From contig NZ_CP007142.1 of the NCBI RefSeq assembly GCF_000940805.1, positions 5,060,593 to 5,124,592 on the forward strand: DNA of 64,000 nucleotides. Direction: 5' to 3'. The position numbers and the translations under genes are program-made. The notes beneath the pieces are model-generated. The model saw only the letters and a program-made list of their open reading frames with translations. It did not search any database and had not been told where the DNA came from. Positions 9,182 to 18,908 of the stretch are shown piece after piece. Numbering within the stretch: position 1 is the stretch's first letter; the number at the start of each line of letters is the position of its first letter. This stretch comes from Gynuella sunshinyii YC6258 (lineage in GTDB: Bacteria > Pseudomonadota > Gammaproteobacteria > Pseudomonadales > Natronospirillaceae).

Positions 9182-10309
9182 CTAAGCGAGCAGATTGATT
9201 AGAATCTGCTCGTACATATCTGTGAGCAAATCAAGATCCCTCACACTGACACATTCATTGATCTGATGAATCGTGCGATTAACCGGCCCTAATTCCAGCA
9301 CCTGAGCCCCGGTTGGCGCAATAAACCGGCCATCTGAAGTACCCCCGGCCGTGGACAGCACCGGCTCCTCACCATTAACCTGTTTGATCGCCTGAACAGC
9401 CGCTGCTACCAAGGCTCCCTTATCCGTTAAAAACGGTTCGCCTTTGAGATCAAACGTCAGTTCGTATTCCAATGCATGACGATCAAGAATATCCCTGACC
9501 CGGCTCTGCAATTGCTCCGGAGTCACTTCTGTTGAAAAACGAAAGCTGAACTGAACCTCAGCGGTTCCCGGAATCACATTGCTGGCACCAGTACCGGAAT
9601 TAAAATTGGATACTTGAAAGCTGGTTGCCGGGAAATAGTCGTTACCTTCATCCCATACCTCGGTACTGAGTTCTGCCAGTACCGGTGCGACCATATGAAC
9701 GGGATTCTTGGCCAGGTGCGGATACGCCACATGTCCCTGGATACCATGAATCACCAGACGTCCAAGCATGGAGCCGCGACGACCATTTTTAATCACGTCA
9801 CCAACACGCTCAGTGCTGGATGGCTCGCCGACCAGAGCCCAATCAATTTTTATCCCCCTGTCCGAGAGGATATCCATGACTGCCTTAGTACCATGATGAG
9901 CATCACCCTCTTCGTCTGAGGTAATCAGAAAAGCAATTGTGCCCTTATGTTCCGGGTGCTTTGCCACAAACCGTTCTACTGCGACAACCATGGCAGCCAG
10001 GCTGCCCTTCATATCCGCAGCACCACGCCCGGTCAGCACATCGCCGTCAACAACAGGGTCAAACGGATGAGAGTTCCATTTACTGACATCACCTACCGGG
10101 ACAACATCAGTATGGCCGGCAAATACAAACAAAGGCGACCCCTGCCCACGCAGCGACCACAGATTAGTAACTTCTTCAATTTGCAGGGTTTCATTGATAA
10201 AACCAGCCTGGGACAGATGCTCCGCCATAATCGCCTGACAACCACAATCTTCCGGTGTAACCGACTGGCGGCTGATTAATTCCTTGGTCAGCTCAATTGT
10301 TTTACTCAT
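9182..10309 (-). CDS. dapE: Succinyl-diaminopimelate desuccinylase
   Basis: 375 residues from ATG 10309. The frame stays open to 10423, but the 38 extra residues are not DapE-like and overlap the divergent rlmA gene. DapE hydrolyses N-succinyl-LL-diaminopimelate in the lysine and peptidoglycan precursor pathway. It is a di-zinc M20 peptidase-family enzyme: [13 protein letters not shown] (His66, Asp68), GRGAADMKG (Asp99) and the catalytic SDEEGDA (Glu133/134) are all intact, as is [11 protein letters not shown] near 310-320 and the late [14 protein letters not shown]. It is convergent with efpL (12 bp between stops). Confidence 0.96.
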   Translation of the reverse strand: MSKTIELTKELISRQSVTPEDCGCQAIMAEHLSQAGFINETLQIEEVTNLWSLRGQGSPLFVFAGHTDVVPVGDVSKWNSHPFDPVVDGDVLTGRGAADMKGSLAAMVVAVERFVAKHPEHKGTIAFLITSDEEGDAHHGTKAVMDILSDRGIKIDWALVGEPSSTERVGDVIKNGRRGSMLGRLVIHGIQGHVAYPHLAKNPVHMVAPVLAELSTEVWDEGNDYFPATSFQVSNFNSGTGASNVIPGTAEVQFSFRFSTEVTPEQLQSRVRDILDRHALEYELTFDLKGEPFLTDKGALVAAAVQAIKQVNGEEPVLSTAGGTSDGRFIAPTGAQVLELGPVNRTIHQINECVSVRDLDLLTDMYEQILINLLA

Positions 10310-10374
10310 AAGACTCGAATCCAGCGCAAAAGGCTGCGTATAATAACTGAGCCTGAATCTAACCGTAAGTTCGA

Positions 10375-11214
10375 ATGGATAAAACACAACCCGTTTTAAA
10401 ATGCCCGGTCTGCTCACAACCACTGGACAACACTGATTTCGGACTGGCGTGTGCCGCCCCTCATACTTTTGACAGAGCCAAGCAAGGCTACGTCAATCTG
10501 TTGATGTCCAACCACAAGCGTTCCCGCTCACCGGGTGATGACAAGGAAATGGTTACCGCCAGAACACGATTTCTGGATCTTCAACGCTATCAACCTTTAA
10601 TTGAAGCTGTCATTCACTGTGCCGATAAATTCTGGCCCGACGTTCAAAGCTGGGTCGACCTTGGCTGTGGAGAAGGCTGGTACACACAGCGATTGAATGA
10701 ACACCTTGATTTCGCCAAAGCATTTGGACTCGATATTTCCAAACATGCGGTGATGGCTGCTTGTAAACGCAGCAGGCAAATCGACTGGTATGTCGCCAGT
10801 AGCGCCCGAACCCCCTTTATGGATCAGTCCATGGATGCCGCACTGATTTTGTTTGCACAACTCGAACCTCAGGAACTGATACGAATACTAAAACCGGAAG
10901 GCAGTCTGATAATCGCCGGAGCGGGTTCTGATCATTTGCTTCCACTTAGAGAACTGTTGTACGAACAGGTCAATTTCAACCATTTTGATCCATCCACGCA
11001 GTTAGCTCCGCAATTCGAACTTGCCTACGACAAGGAAATTAAGTTTGAGTGGATACCCGAAAATGATCAGGAACTGTATGACCTGCTGGCCATGACTCCC
11101 CACAACTGGCGGGTGAAACCGGAAAAAAAAGAAGCGATTACAGAATTAACGGGTAAATTGATGACCGGGCACTTTCGGGTACAGGTATGGGAACTCGTCT
11201 CCAGCGCTGGCTAG
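10375..11214 (+). CDS. rlmA: 23S rRNA (guanine-N1)-methyltransferase RlmA
   Basis: 279 residues. RlmA methylates a guanine (G745 in E. coli) in helix 35 of 23S rRNA. The N-terminal zinc finger is complete: Cys10, Cys13, Cys26 and His30 ([16 protein letters not shown]). It is followed by the Rossmann methyltransferase fold with SAM-binding motif [11 protein letters not shown] (about 92-102) and [15 protein letters not shown] and the downstream region match the family. It diverges from dapE with 65 bp between starts, and its 3' end overlaps the next small membrane-protein gene by 28 bases. Confidence 0.93.
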   Translation: MDKTQPVLKCPVCSQPLDNTDFGLACAAPHTFDRAKQGYVNLLMSNHKRSRSPGDDKEMVTARTRFLDLQRYQPLIEAVIHCADKFWPDVQSWVDLGCGEGWYTQRLNEHLDFAKAFGLDISKHAVMAACKRSRQIDWYVASSARTPFMDQSMDAALILFAQLEPQELIRILKPEGSLIIAGAGSDHLLPLRELLYEQVNFNHFDPSTQLAPQFELAYDKEIKFEWIPENDQELYDLLAMTPHNWRVKPEKKEAITELTGKLMTGHFRVQVWELVSSAG

Positions 11215-11468
11215 ATAAAAAAATCGATCAACCATTCAACCTATTTAGTGGCCTGATTCAGGGAGGATTGATATTTGTGCTCGGATATCTGGTCATATTT
11301 GCGTCCAACCATTACATGATACCCTCGATACGACAGGAACTCATCGCCTTGGCAGGACTGGTTATCTGCCTTACGGGAAGCGTTTTCTGGCTCAAAAATT
11401 ATCTGACCATTATTATGGTGAAAATATTAAAAAAACCAGATCAAGCAGGTGAAAATAAGCATGAATAA
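11187..11468 (+). CDS. Small two-helix membrane protein, unknown
   Basis: 93 residues, not recognised. It starts at ATG 11187 inside the end of rlmA (28-base overlap), with a weak ACAGGT upstream. A basic, amphipathic N-terminus (about 1-20) leads into two hydrophobic helices (about 22-42 and 52-72), the second followed by a short basic segment (KILKKPDQ). The gene overlaps the next frame by eight bases. The chain of overlaps suggests that rlmA and the two small genes form one operon; this says nothing firm about function. Confidence 0.6.
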   Translation: MGTRLQRWLDKKIDQPFNLFSGLIQGGLIFVLGYLVIFASNHYMIPSIRQELIALAGLVICLTGSVFWLKNYLTIIMVKILKKPDQAGENKHE

Positions 11469-11859
11469 ACGTCTCCCGGACCTTGAGGTATATATTCTTT
11501 GTCCGGACATTGCGGTCATCCAGGAATGGCTTGCCAGACAGTTTCCATCCCTGGTCTTATTGAAGGAAAAAAAAGGCAAACCAGCCAGTTATAATTATCA
11601 GGCTGAATATAAACATCACACCCTGCCAATTGTTCTGGTGGAAAAGGCCATAGGTAAGTTTGCATCTTTGTGGATAGACAGCAGTTACAGCCCCTGGGAC
11701 GATGATGAAATGTTGGCCAGAGATATTGTGACAAAACTCCAGCTGGAAGTACGTTTTGCGAAAAACAGCTGGACTGAAGATGAGCAAGATACGGAAACAA
11801 ACGACAACTGGATAAAACTGACAACCAAAGAACGTCAGGAAATACAGTGGCGAACATAA
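11461..11859 (+). CDS. Conserved-looking small soluble protein, unknown
   Basis: 132 residues from ATG 11461; a GTG at 11449 would add four residues. I do not recognise the family. It is a mixed alpha/beta protein without signal peptide or membrane helix; LEVYILCPDIAVIQEWLARQ at the N-terminus and SYSPWDDDEMLARDIVTKL in the middle look like ordered, selected sequence. The start overlaps the previous stop by eight bases, so translation is probably coupled. A strong bidirectional hairpin terminator lies immediately after its stop. Confidence 0.65.
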   Translation: MNKRLPDLEVYILCPDIAVIQEWLARQFPSLVLLKEKKGKPASYNYQAEYKHHTLPIVLVEKAIGKFASLWIDSSYSPWDDDEMLARDIVTKLQLEVRFAKNSWTEDEQDTETNDNWIKLTTKERQEIQWRT

Positions 11860-11884
11860 AAAATGGCTCCGAAGAGCCATTTTT
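11859..11884. terminator. Bidirectional intrinsic terminator
   Basis: Perfect 11-bp inverted repeat AAAAATGGCTC / GAGCCATTTTT around a CGAA tetraloop. The A-run on one arm and T-run on the other make it functional on both strands, ending the rlmA operon (plus) and the cold-shock-domain gene (minus). Confidence 0.9.
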
Positions 11885-11902
11885 AACGAACACTAAAAAG
11901 TA

Positions 11903-12358
11903 TTACTGATGCCGGATAACACTGACATCTTCAGCCTGAAGGCCTTTTGAACTTTCCACCAGACCAAACTTGACTCTTTGGCCTTCCTGCAGAGAACGAT
12001 GTCCACGTCCGCGAATAGAGCGAAAATGAACAAATACATCATCACCATTTTCACGAGTGACGAATCCAAACCCCTTACTGACATTAAACCATTTCACCAC
12101 TCCTTCTTCACGGTCATCAATGACCTCAGAATCATTAAGAGCGGCATCAATATATAAACCGAATAAAATGGTAATAGCAGTAGCGATTACTCCAATCGCA
12201 TACATGGTAACCTTGCTGGTTCCGGAAAGTGAGGCAATAAACTCATATAAACCTGTACTCTCCATACTAAGCTTAGCCACAGCAAGAAAAATAAAAGGGG
12301 CAGCTAGCGCGATAATTAAACTCAGGATCAGACGAATATTAAATATTTTTAAATTCAT
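11903..12358 (-). CDS. Membrane-anchored cold-shock-domain protein
   Basis: 151 residues. Two predicted membrane helices (about 9-29 and 50-70) precede a complete cold-shock domain (about 83-149). The domain carries both nucleic-acid binding motifs, KGFGFV (RNP1) and DVFVHF (RNP2), together with GVVKWFN at its start. Most CSPs are 65-75-residue soluble proteins; this one would hold a single-stranded RNA/DNA-binding domain on the inner membrane. Proteins of this architecture occur in other gammaproteobacteria, but I know of no established function. It ends at the bidirectional terminator shared with the rlmA operon. Confidence 0.88.
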   Translation of the reverse strand: MNLKIFNIRLILSLIIALAAPFIFLAVAKLSMESTGLYEFIASLSGTSKVTMYAIGVIATAITILFGLYIDAALNDSEVIDDREEGVVKWFNVSKGFGFVTRENGDDVFVHFRSIRGRGHRSLQEGQRVKFGLVESSKGLQAEDVSVIRHQ

Positions 12359-12533
12359 AGCCGTTATTCTACCTTCTTAATACGAATATCAACCTGTTTT
12401 TGTTGTAACATTTGTCTCCTCGATACTAATAAACTGGCAGTATGCCAAGCCTGTTCTATGCAAAACTTGATAAAACTATTTGAGGAGAACAACATAATGC
12501 CAAATTCTTTGACACTTGCCAAAGGGATAAATT

Positions 12534-12746
12534 GTGGAAGAAAGCCTGAATAACCGACTGGAAGAGCTGGAAGTAAAAATCGCATTCCAGGAACAAATGA
12601 TAGAAACGCTTAATGAAACCGTTATCAGTCAGGCGGAAGAGATCAAATATTTGAAATCCGCAGTCACACTATTGTCCAAAAAATTCAAACAGCTGGATCT
12701 GGATAACAACATTGAAACCGAAAGTACGCCGCCTCCTCATTATTAA
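12534..12746 (+). CDS. slyX: SlyX family protein
   Basis: 70 residues. The N-terminal 50 residues form a heptad coiled coil (RLEELEVKIAFQEQMIETLN) and the tail ends in TPPPHY, the SlyX hallmark. The start is GTG 12534 with GGGA seven bases upstream. The molecular role of SlyX is unknown; it was named for its position near slyD in E. coli, which is not the case here. Confidence 0.93.
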   Translation: MEESLNNRLEELEVKIAFQEQMIETLNETVISQAEEIKYLKSAVTLLSKKFKQLDLDNNIETESTPPPHY

Positions 12747-12809
12747 GGCTATGGCTGATCGATAACCTGCCTAACAAAAGTTTATTGGGCCCATCTGTAG
12801 TTAAGAATG

Positions 12810-13253
12810 CTAATCCACAATATGGGCAATGAGTTGTCGAATATCCTCGCTACCAGGCATTTCATGTTGTAACCACACTAACCTTGACGGCGGAAATCCC
12901 ATTAGATATTCCGCCTGATCAATCAATCCCTGCATGTTTTCCTTGAACTGAGCGGCCGAAAGATGCTTTGGCTGATAATTCTGCAGAATTTCATGAATAG
13001 AAACATTACCCATCAATGGATCAGACTGATTCTGGGCCACGGCTTCAGATGAAATAAAAAAAGCATAAATCAAAGTCCAACCTGAGGGTAACCCCACTTC
13101 ATTCAACCGGGCAGACGTATTCCAGCCAATATCGACAAATGGCATGGACTTGTCTTTCAAATAGCCATGCAGATAAACATCGACATCCTGCTCAAGCAGG
13201 GCATCGATCAAAGGTTTCATTTCCGGGCTGGGCAGTAGTCCAAACTTCAGCAT
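12810..13253 (-). CDS. Hypothetical protein
   Basis: 147 residues from ATG 13253; not recognised. It appears to be a soluble cytoplasmic protein of mixed alpha/beta structure with no signal peptide or membrane segment. Recognisable local features are a strongly patterned N-terminus (PLIDALLEQDVDVYLHGYL), a central aromatic segment (GWTLIYAFF) and a helical C-terminus. It lies 68 bp downstream of the CBS-domain gene on the same strand and could be cotranscribed with it. Confidence 0.6.
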   Translation of the reverse strand: MLKFGLLPSPEMKPLIDALLEQDVDVYLHGYLKDKSMPFVDIGWNTSARLNEVGLPSGWTLIYAFFISSEAVAQNQSDPLMGNVSIHEILQNYQPKHLSAAQFKENMQGLIDQAEYLMGFPPSRLVWLQHEMPGSEDIRQLIAHIVD

Positions 13254-13321
13254 ATGTTTATTTCCTGACAGTCATATGGCTACCTAAGAAAACTAGCAGG
13301 AAATCCGCAAGTCTCAAGTTC

Positions 13322-13762
13322 CTACTCATAAATACAGTTTTCTGAGGCATCGTGAGTACCGACAAAGTCCTTGACCGCCTGAAGAATACTCCGACAACTG
13401 ACCTGCCCCTTGAATTGGCCATTTTCAACCACCGGTATACGACGGCGTTTACCATCTATCATGATTCTGGCCACTTCAAGCACATCCATTTTGTCGACAT
13501 TTTCCAAAGTCTGTACTTGTTGGGTCATGAACTGTCGGACCTTTCCACCCACTTCACCATAATAACTACCATCGAGAATTGCCTTCAGACAATCCAGCTC
13601 AGACAATACTCCCACCACTTCATTATTGGCGTTCACAATGGTTAAACCAGTTAATTTTTTTTCAAGCAGCACATGTATGGCTTCAAACAGGTCTGTTTCT
13701 TCAGACAGGGTCACGGGGCTTTTGGTGAGATATTCACTGGCACTGATAGATTTAATTGTCAT
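13322..13762 (-). CDS. CBS-domain pair protein
   Basis: 146 residues consisting of essentially one Bateman module. CBS1 spans about 10-65 (SPVTLSEETDLFEAIHVLLEKK, then LTGLTIVNANNEVVGVLSE) and CBS2 about 75-135 (MTQQVQTLENVDKMDVLEVA, then RRIPVVENGQFKGQVS). CBS pairs bind adenine nucleotides or related ligands and usually regulate a partner; no enzymatic or transport domain is attached, so the partner is unknown. Confidence 0.88.
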   Translation of the reverse strand: MTIKSISASEYLTKSPVTLSEETDLFEAIHVLLEKKLTGLTIVNANNEVVGVLSELDCLKAILDGSYYGEVGGKVRQFMTQQVQTLENVDKMDVLEVARIMIDGKRRRIPVVENGQFKGQVSCRSILQAVKDFVGTHDASENCIYE

Positions 13763-14116
13763 GGGACACCCTCGATTTCGGTGGGATTATTATTCTTGTA
13801 TGGCTGTTTTAAAACCGCTCAGCCCAACGTATTAAGGTTTACACTTGAATACCGGAGGGGTCAAGAAATTGCCAGTTTTTTCTTACACAGAAACCTCATG
13901 CTTCAGTACGGGATATTTGGCCGTATTTCAAAAAAATACTGGCAAGAACAAATAACTACAGGGGTAAAAATATATGGCAGGAAAAAATCAATTAGACTAA
14001 TCGGTAATACGCAACAGACTGTTTCATGCAAGGGAATAGGATTTAAAAAGCGGGGTCACCTGCCAGCCATGGACGAACATCACCTCCCTGTATATCATTC
14101 ATGTCCGGGCCTGATT
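13763..14116. other. Intergenic region downstream of sufE
   Basis: 354 bases between the CBS gene start and the sufE stop. An open frame on the plus strand crosses it (13673-14161) but is antisense to both flanking genes and does not look like protein. A short GCCTG/CAGGC hairpin at about 14117-14134 overlaps the sufE end without a T-tract. I see no RNA gene or repeat. Confidence 0.5.
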
Positions 14117-14533
14117 TCAGGCAGCTGCAAATGCCTGGATACGCTTGACCATGGCACGTAGTCCGTTTCCACGGGTGGGGCTCAGATGTCTGAGCAAATC
14201 AAGATCAGAAAAATATTTCTCAATATCAAACACCAGCACCTGCTCGGGCGTCTTGCCATTAAACGCAGCCAAAACCACACCCAGCAGCCCTTTTACAATA
14301 TGCGCATCGCTGTCCGCATCAAAGAAAAGTCTGCCATCCTGCTTCTGACTTTCGATCCACACCTGACTTTGACATCCCTTGACCAGACGGTCTTCAGTTT
14401 TGAGCTCATCAGGTAGCGTAGGAATCTGTTTACCAAGATCAATGATGTATTTATAACGCTCCTCCCAGCTATCAAAAAAACTCAGAGTTTCGACGATATC
14501 ATCAGTGGTAATTTCAGTTCCAAATGGGTTCAT
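14117..14533 (-). CDS. sufE: Sulfur acceptor SufE
   Basis: 138 residues. SufE takes persulfide sulfur from the cysteine desulfurase SufS and hands it to the SufBCD scaffold. The acceptor cysteine is Cys54 in VKGCQSQVW, the family motif, and LRHLSPTRGNGLRAMV near the C-terminus is also typical. It is the last gene of the iscR-suf operon, 57 bp after sufT. Its presence next to sufS fits an active-site SufS-SufE pair, as opposed to the IscS-like enzyme at the start of the operon. Confidence 0.95.
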   Translation of the reverse strand: MNPFGTEITTDDIVETLSFFDSWEERYKYIIDLGKQIPTLPDELKTEDRLVKGCQSQVWIESQKQDGRLFFDADSDAHIVKGLLGVVLAAFNGKTPEQVLVFDIEKYFSDLDLLRHLSPTRGNGLRAMVKRIQAFAAA

Positions 14534-14590
14534 ATATTTCTCTATCAGAATGGAAGGGATCAGTTTTCACAAAATCTGACGACTCAGCAA

Positions 14591-15172
14591 TCAATAAAAC
14601 ATGCCGGTTTCCAGTTTCGCTTCATCAGACATCATATCCCGATGCCACGCAGGATCGAAGACCAGGTCCACATTGACGGTTTTAACATTCGGCACTTTCG
14701 CAACCCGGTATTCAATATCTCCAACCAACACCGGCCCCATACCACAGCCAGGTGCGGTTAAGGTCATTTTGATATCAACAGTCTTGTTTTGCTGATCAAC
14801 CACGACACTGTAAATCAATCCAAGACTGACAACATTGACAGGAATTTCAGGATCGAAAATTGTTTCCAGAGCCTGCCAGACCTGAGCTTCCTGTATATCC
14901 TCACCGTCATTTCCGGTAAAGACCAGCTCCTGCTTTTCAAATCCAAGTGCATCCGTATCTGTACCATCAATGCGAGCCATATTCCCATTAACGGTCACGG
15001 TGTAATTACCACCCAGAGATTGGGTAATGGTGATAAAGCTACCTTCCGGAATGGTAATCGGCGTACCTGCCGGAACAATCCGGGCGGGTACATCACGCAG
15101 GGTTGCAACCATTTTTCGTTCCAAGGGAATCACCTCATTCGCTGTCCACACCAGAAACCGTCCACCAAACAC
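14591..15172 (-). CDS. sufT: Fe-S assembly factor SufT (DUF59/MIP18)
   Basis: 193 residues. Residues about 25-75 form the SufT-specific N-terminal part (IPAG-like VPAGTPITIPEGSFITITQS), and about 95-190 the DUF59/MIP18 domain with WQALETIFDPEIPVNVVSLG and LTAPGCGMGPVL, whose cysteine lies in the usual place. SufT helps mature Fe-S proteins under high demand. The start is GTG 15172, supported by GGAG seven bases upstream; an ATG at 15109 is a shorter alternative. It sits between sufA and sufE as in many SUF operons. Confidence 0.93.
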   Translation of the reverse strand: MFGGRFLVWTANEVIPLERKMVATLRDVPARIVPAGTPITIPEGSFITITQSLGGNYTVTVNGNMARIDGTDTDALGFEKQELVFTGNDGEDIQEAQVWQALETIFDPEIPVNVVSLGLIYSVVVDQQNKTVDIKMTLTAPGCGMGPVLVGDIEYRVAKVPNVKTVNVDLVFDPAWHRDMMSDEAKLETGMFY

Positions 15173-15207
15173 GATGGTCTCCGCATGAATAAAAAGCCGT
15201 TATCGTT

Positions 15208-15564
15208 TTAGTTAATACTGAAACTTTCACCACAACCACAAAAATCCTTGGCATTGGGGTTGTTAAATTTAACCACCTGATTCACGCCATCCAACCCAAA
15301 ATCAATCTCAGTACCGCGAATAACCGGCAATGCTTTTGAATCGACAAAAATCTTTAATCCCTGTTCCAGCTCCAACACCATGTCTTCGCTGCCTGGCTCA
15401 TTCACCAGGTCCATGACATATACGTAACCGGTACAGCCGCTCTCTTTTACGCTAATCCTTACCGCCCGTGCGTGCTGGCCGGCCAGCTGCTTCATAAAAT
15501 GCCGCTGCGCCGCCTGAGTCACGGATATAGTATCTTTGCCAGGAATATATGATTCGACACTCAT
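15208..15564 (-). CDS. sufA: A-type Fe-S carrier SufA/IscA family
   Basis: 118 residues of the HesB/IscA family. The three conserved cysteines that bind the cluster are present: Cys44 (KESGCTGYVY) and Cys109/Cys111 in the C-terminal CGCGESF. A-type carriers pass clusters from the SufBC2D scaffold to apo-targets. Gene position between sufS and sufT supports assignment as SufA rather than ErpA, although sequence alone does not fully separate the subfamilies. Confidence 0.93.
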   Translation of the reverse strand: MSVESYIPGKDTISVTQAAQRHFMKQLAGQHARAVRISVKESGCTGYVYVMDLVNEPGSEDMVLELEQGLKIFVDSKALPVIRGTEIDFGLDGVNQVVKFNNPNAKDFCGCGESFSIN

Positions 15565-15577
15565 GATGTTCTCCCGC

Positions 15578-16810
15578 CTATAAAAACTGCTTTACTTTTT
15601 CCAGAGCAGCAAACAACCGATCGATATCCTGACGATGGTTATAAATACTGAACGACGCCCGCACTGTTCCAGGAATACCCAGCTGTGCCATGATCGGTTG
15701 CGCACAATGATGTCCTGTTCTAACCGCCACACCCTGTTGATCCAGTAGCATGCCAACATCCGATGGATGAGCACCCTGGAGATTGAAACTCAGCACTCCC
15801 GCGCGATGCTGTGCCTGCCCAACCACATTGATTCCCTGACACTCTTCCGCCCGCTTAAAAGCATAGTTCAGAATATCAAGCTCATGATCAATCAGCTGCT
15901 GCCGATCAAACTGTTCAAGATAGTCAATCGCCGCACCCAAACCAATCACATCGGCAATATTGGGGGTACCTGCCTCAAACTTAAAGGGCAACTGATTAAA
16001 AGTCGTACCAGCGAAGCTGACTGTTTCAATCATTTCACCACCACCCAGAAATGGCGGCATGGCATTTAACAGTTCCTCTTTACCGTAAAGCACGCCGATA
16101 CCAGTCGGTGCAAACATCTTATGACCGGAAAAGGCATAGAAATCGACATCAAGCTTCTGCACATCCACCGGCCAGTGACTGATTCCCTGAGCACCATCCA
16201 CCAAAACTTTGGCACCATGACGATGGGCCAGATCAATAACCTCACGGATCGGATTGATTGTCCCTAGTGCATTAGAGACATGGGCAATAGCTACCATCTT
16301 AACGGAATGTTGCTGCAACATGGTTTCAAGCGTTTCAATTGCCATCTCTCCTTTATCGGAGACCGGTATTGGCAGCACCTGGGCGTTTTTACGGGCCGCA
16401 ACCAGTTGCCAGGGTACGATATTGGAGTGATGTTCCATGGCGCTGACCAGAACCGTATCACCTTCCTCCAACACCATGGAGCCGTAACAGTATGCCACCA
16501 GATTGATGGACTCAGTTGTACCTTTGGTCCAGATAATCTCGTGGCTGTGAGCAGCACGGATAAAATCCCGGACTTTTTCACGTGCGGCTTCAAACTTGTG
16601 GGTCGACCGATCACTCAGAGTATGCGCGCCACGATGGACATTGGCATTATCACAGCGATAGTAATCACTCAGAGCATCAATGACCTGGTTCGGTTTCTGC
16701 GTGGTAGCGGCATTATCGAGATACACCAGTGGCTGGCCGTTGACCTGTTGTTCCAGAATCGGGAAATCGGCGCGAACCTCGTCAACATTAAACATGCGTT
16801 TCCGGGTCAT
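15578..16810 (-). CDS. sufS: Cysteine desulfurase SufS
   Basis: 410 residues, a group II (SufS/CsdA) cysteine desulfurase that removes sulfur from cysteine to form an enzyme persulfide. PLP binding lysine is in AFSGHKMFAPTGIG; the catalytic cysteine is in VAVRTGHHCAQP, the class II motif with a short loop. Its ATG overlaps the sufD stop by four bases. It is the second cysteine desulfurase of this operon, the other being the IscS-like protein at 20363-21532. Confidence 0.95.
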   Translation of the reverse strand: MTRKRMFNVDEVRADFPILEQQVNGQPLVYLDNAATTQKPNQVIDALSDYYRCDNANVHRGAHTLSDRSTHKFEAAREKVRDFIRAAHSHEIIWTKGTTESINLVAYCYGSMVLEEGDTVLVSAMEHHSNIVPWQLVAARKNAQVLPIPVSDKGEMAIETLETMLQQHSVKMVAIAHVSNALGTINPIREVIDLAHRHGAKVLVDGAQGISHWPVDVQKLDVDFYAFSGHKMFAPTGIGVLYGKEELLNAMPPFLGGGEMIETVSFAGTTFNQLPFKFEAGTPNIADVIGLGAAIDYLEQFDRQQLIDHELDILNYAFKRAEECQGINVVGQAQHRAGVLSFNLQGAHPSDVGMLLDQQGVAVRTGHHCAQPIMAQLGIPGTVRASFSIYNHRQDIDRLFAALEKVKQFL

Positions 16811-18132
16811 AGTATGTGCCTTTTCAGTTCACTGTCTTTAACAAATACGCCCACCAACAGTGGTTTAAGCAAATTTACCAGGGCTTCTATCTCAATCTGT
16901 TCGATCAGCTCATTGATGAAACCAAAGCTCAACATGACTTCAGCTTCTTTGCGGGAAATTCCACGGCTTTGCATATAGTACAAAGCCTTGTCATCGATCT
17001 GACTGACCGTGGCACCGTGGGCACAGCGCACATCATCAGCATAAATTTCCAGTTCCGGCTTGGTATAGATTTCAGCCTTGGGACTCAACAACAGATTTTT
17101 GTTGCTTAGCTCGGCCAGGGTCTTTTGTGCATCGGGATGAATGTGAATCCGGCCATTGAATACTGCCTTCGACTCGTCCGCCATGATACCGCGAAAGACT
17201 TCGTCGGTTGTGCAGTGCGGAACAGCGTGCTCAATACAGGTATGGTAATCGATATGTTGTTTTTCACGCGGCAGGTAAACGCCTTTCAACACGCACTGTG
17301 CACCTTCACCAAGGTGGGTCACATGAATGTCCGTCCGCTTGCATAAACCACCAAGGCCGATATTAAAAGCATCATAAACCGCTGAACGCTGTAACGAGAC
17401 ATGAACTCCGGCAATCGCTACCGCCGCGCCGGTTTCCAGACTCAGACGGTAATGTTTTAACTGGGCATTATCGGCCAGCACGATCTCAGTCAGATGACTA
17501 CCAAATGCTGCCTCTCCCTGACCGAGGGTCACAAACTGCTCAATCAGACTGGCTTGCGCACCGGACTCCAGCACACACAATAAACGGTGAGCCGGCAGGT
17601 CTGCACGACTGCCTTGTGTGGATACATGCACTACTCTTAATGGCCGCGGCAAACAAACATTTTTACTGACCTGCAACAACGCACCATCCTTCATCAAACT
17701 GCTGTTCTGAAAGGCGAAGATATGGTTGAGCGGGCTCTGTACCTGAGAAAAAACACTGTTCAGCTGCTCTGCAATCAATACGCGCTGATGCTCATCTGCG
17801 TTGCTGAAAGCCGTTAGATGTACACCTTCAATTGCTACAGTATCCGACAGTTCTGAACGAAACTCCCCATCCACAAATACCAGCGTATCCGCGTCAAGAT
17901 CATTTATATGATAACTTGATTGGATATCAGCAGATTCCGGTCGGTCGTAGGTATTGTCTTCTGTCAGTGTGTTCAGTACCCGTGTAACCGGTGTGTTCAG
18001 CCAGTGCTCGGTTTTACGCGCCGGCATGACCATCGTTGCCATGACCGATCTAGCCTGCTGACGATGCTGATCCAACCAGGGCAGTCGGTTGATGCCTTCA
18101 CTTAACTCAATGGTCCTTTCAATAACAGACAT
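16807..18132 (-). CDS. sufD: SUF scaffold subunit SufD
   Basis: 441 residues. SufD pairs with SufB and two SufC to form the scaffold on which clusters are built. The C-terminal beta-helix core contains FNGRIHIHPDAQKTLAELSN and the conserved VRCAHGATVSQID, with the histidine used at the SufB-SufD interface. The N-terminal 100 residues vary, as usual in SufD. Three bases separate it from sufC and four bases overlap sufS. Confidence 0.95.
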   Translation of the reverse strand: MSVIERTIELSEGINRLPWLDQHRQQARSVMATMVMPARKTEHWLNTPVTRVLNTLTEDNTYDRPESADIQSSYHINDLDADTLVFVDGEFRSELSDTVAIEGVHLTAFSNADEHQRVLIAEQLNSVFSQVQSPLNHIFAFQNSSLMKDGALLQVSKNVCLPRPLRVVHVSTQGSRADLPAHRLLCVLESGAQASLIEQFVTLGQGEAAFGSHLTEIVLADNAQLKHYRLSLETGAAVAIAGVHVSLQRSAVYDAFNIGLGGLCKRTDIHVTHLGEGAQCVLKGVYLPREKQHIDYHTCIEHAVPHCTTDEVFRGIMADESKAVFNGRIHIHPDAQKTLAELSNKNLLLSPKAEIYTKPELEIYADDVRCAHGATVSQIDDKALYYMQSRGISRKEAEVMLSFGFINELIEQIEIEALVNLLKPLLVGVFVKDSELKRHIL

Positions 18133-18135
18133 CGA

Positions 18136-18885
18136 TCAGGACACCTCTTGTTCTATCCAGCCGTAACCCTTCTCTTCCAATTCAAGGGCCAGCTCTTTTC
18201 CACCCGACTTCACGATACGGCCCTTTGCCAGCACATGCACATAATCCGGAACAATGAAATCCAACAAGCGCTGATAATGGGTTACCACGATAAAGGCACG
18301 ATCGGGGGAACGCTGAGAATTGACACCATCGGCAACCACCTGCAGGGCATCGATATCCAGCCCGGAATCTGTTTCATCCAGAATCGCCAGCTTGGGCTCC
18401 AGCAGCATCATCTGCATCAATTCATTACGTTTCTTTTCACCGCCGGAAAAACCTTCATTCACACCACGTTTCAGAAAATTCTGATCAAGATCAACCAGCT
18501 TGCACTTTTCTCTCGCCTGCTTCATAAATGAGACGGCATCCAGAGGGTCCTGACCACGAGCTTCGCGGTGAGCATCAACCGACGCCTTAAGGAACTCCAG
18601 ATTACTGACGCCGGGAATCTCTACCGGATATTGAAACGCCAGAAACAGGCCAGCACGGGCGCGCTCTTCTGCTTCGAGGTCCAGGATAGACTGTCCATCC
18701 AACTCAATAGTGCCTTCGGTAACCTCATAACCGTCACGACCGGACAATACATAACCCAATGTGCTCTTACCGGCACCATTGGGACCCATGATTGCGTGAA
18801 CCTCTCCGGCCTTCACTTCCAGATTCAGTCCGTTAAGGATTTGCTTGTCTTCAACACGAGCAGACAGATTTTTGATGGACAGCAT
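18136..18885 (-). CDS. sufC: SUF ATPase SufC
   Basis: 249 residues, an ABC-type ATPase that drives conformational change of SufB-SufD. Walker A (GPNGAGKSTL), the ABC signature (FSGGEKKR) and Walker B (LAILDETDSGLD) are intact, as is the switch histidine in VVTHYQRLLDF. It sits between sufB (23 bp upstream) and sufD (3 bp downstream). Confidence 0.97.
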   Translation of the reverse strand: MLSIKNLSARVEDKQILNGLNLEVKAGEVHAIMGPNGAGKSTLGYVLSGRDGYEVTEGTIELDGQSILDLEAEERARAGLFLAFQYPVEIPGVSNLEFLKASVDAHREARGQDPLDAVSFMKQAREKCKLVDLDQNFLKRGVNEGFSGGEKKRNELMQMMLLEPKLAILDETDSGLDIDALQVVADGVNSQRSPDRAFIVVTHYQRLLDFIVPDYVHVLAKGRIVKSGGKELALELEEKGYGWIEQEVS

Positions 18886-18908
18886 TAAATTTGTTTTCCT
18901 CTCTTTTT

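Noticed and set aside
13673-14161. A 162-codon plus-strand frame in the sufE-CBS gap
   Set aside because: Antisense to both neighbours at its ends and without protein-like character.
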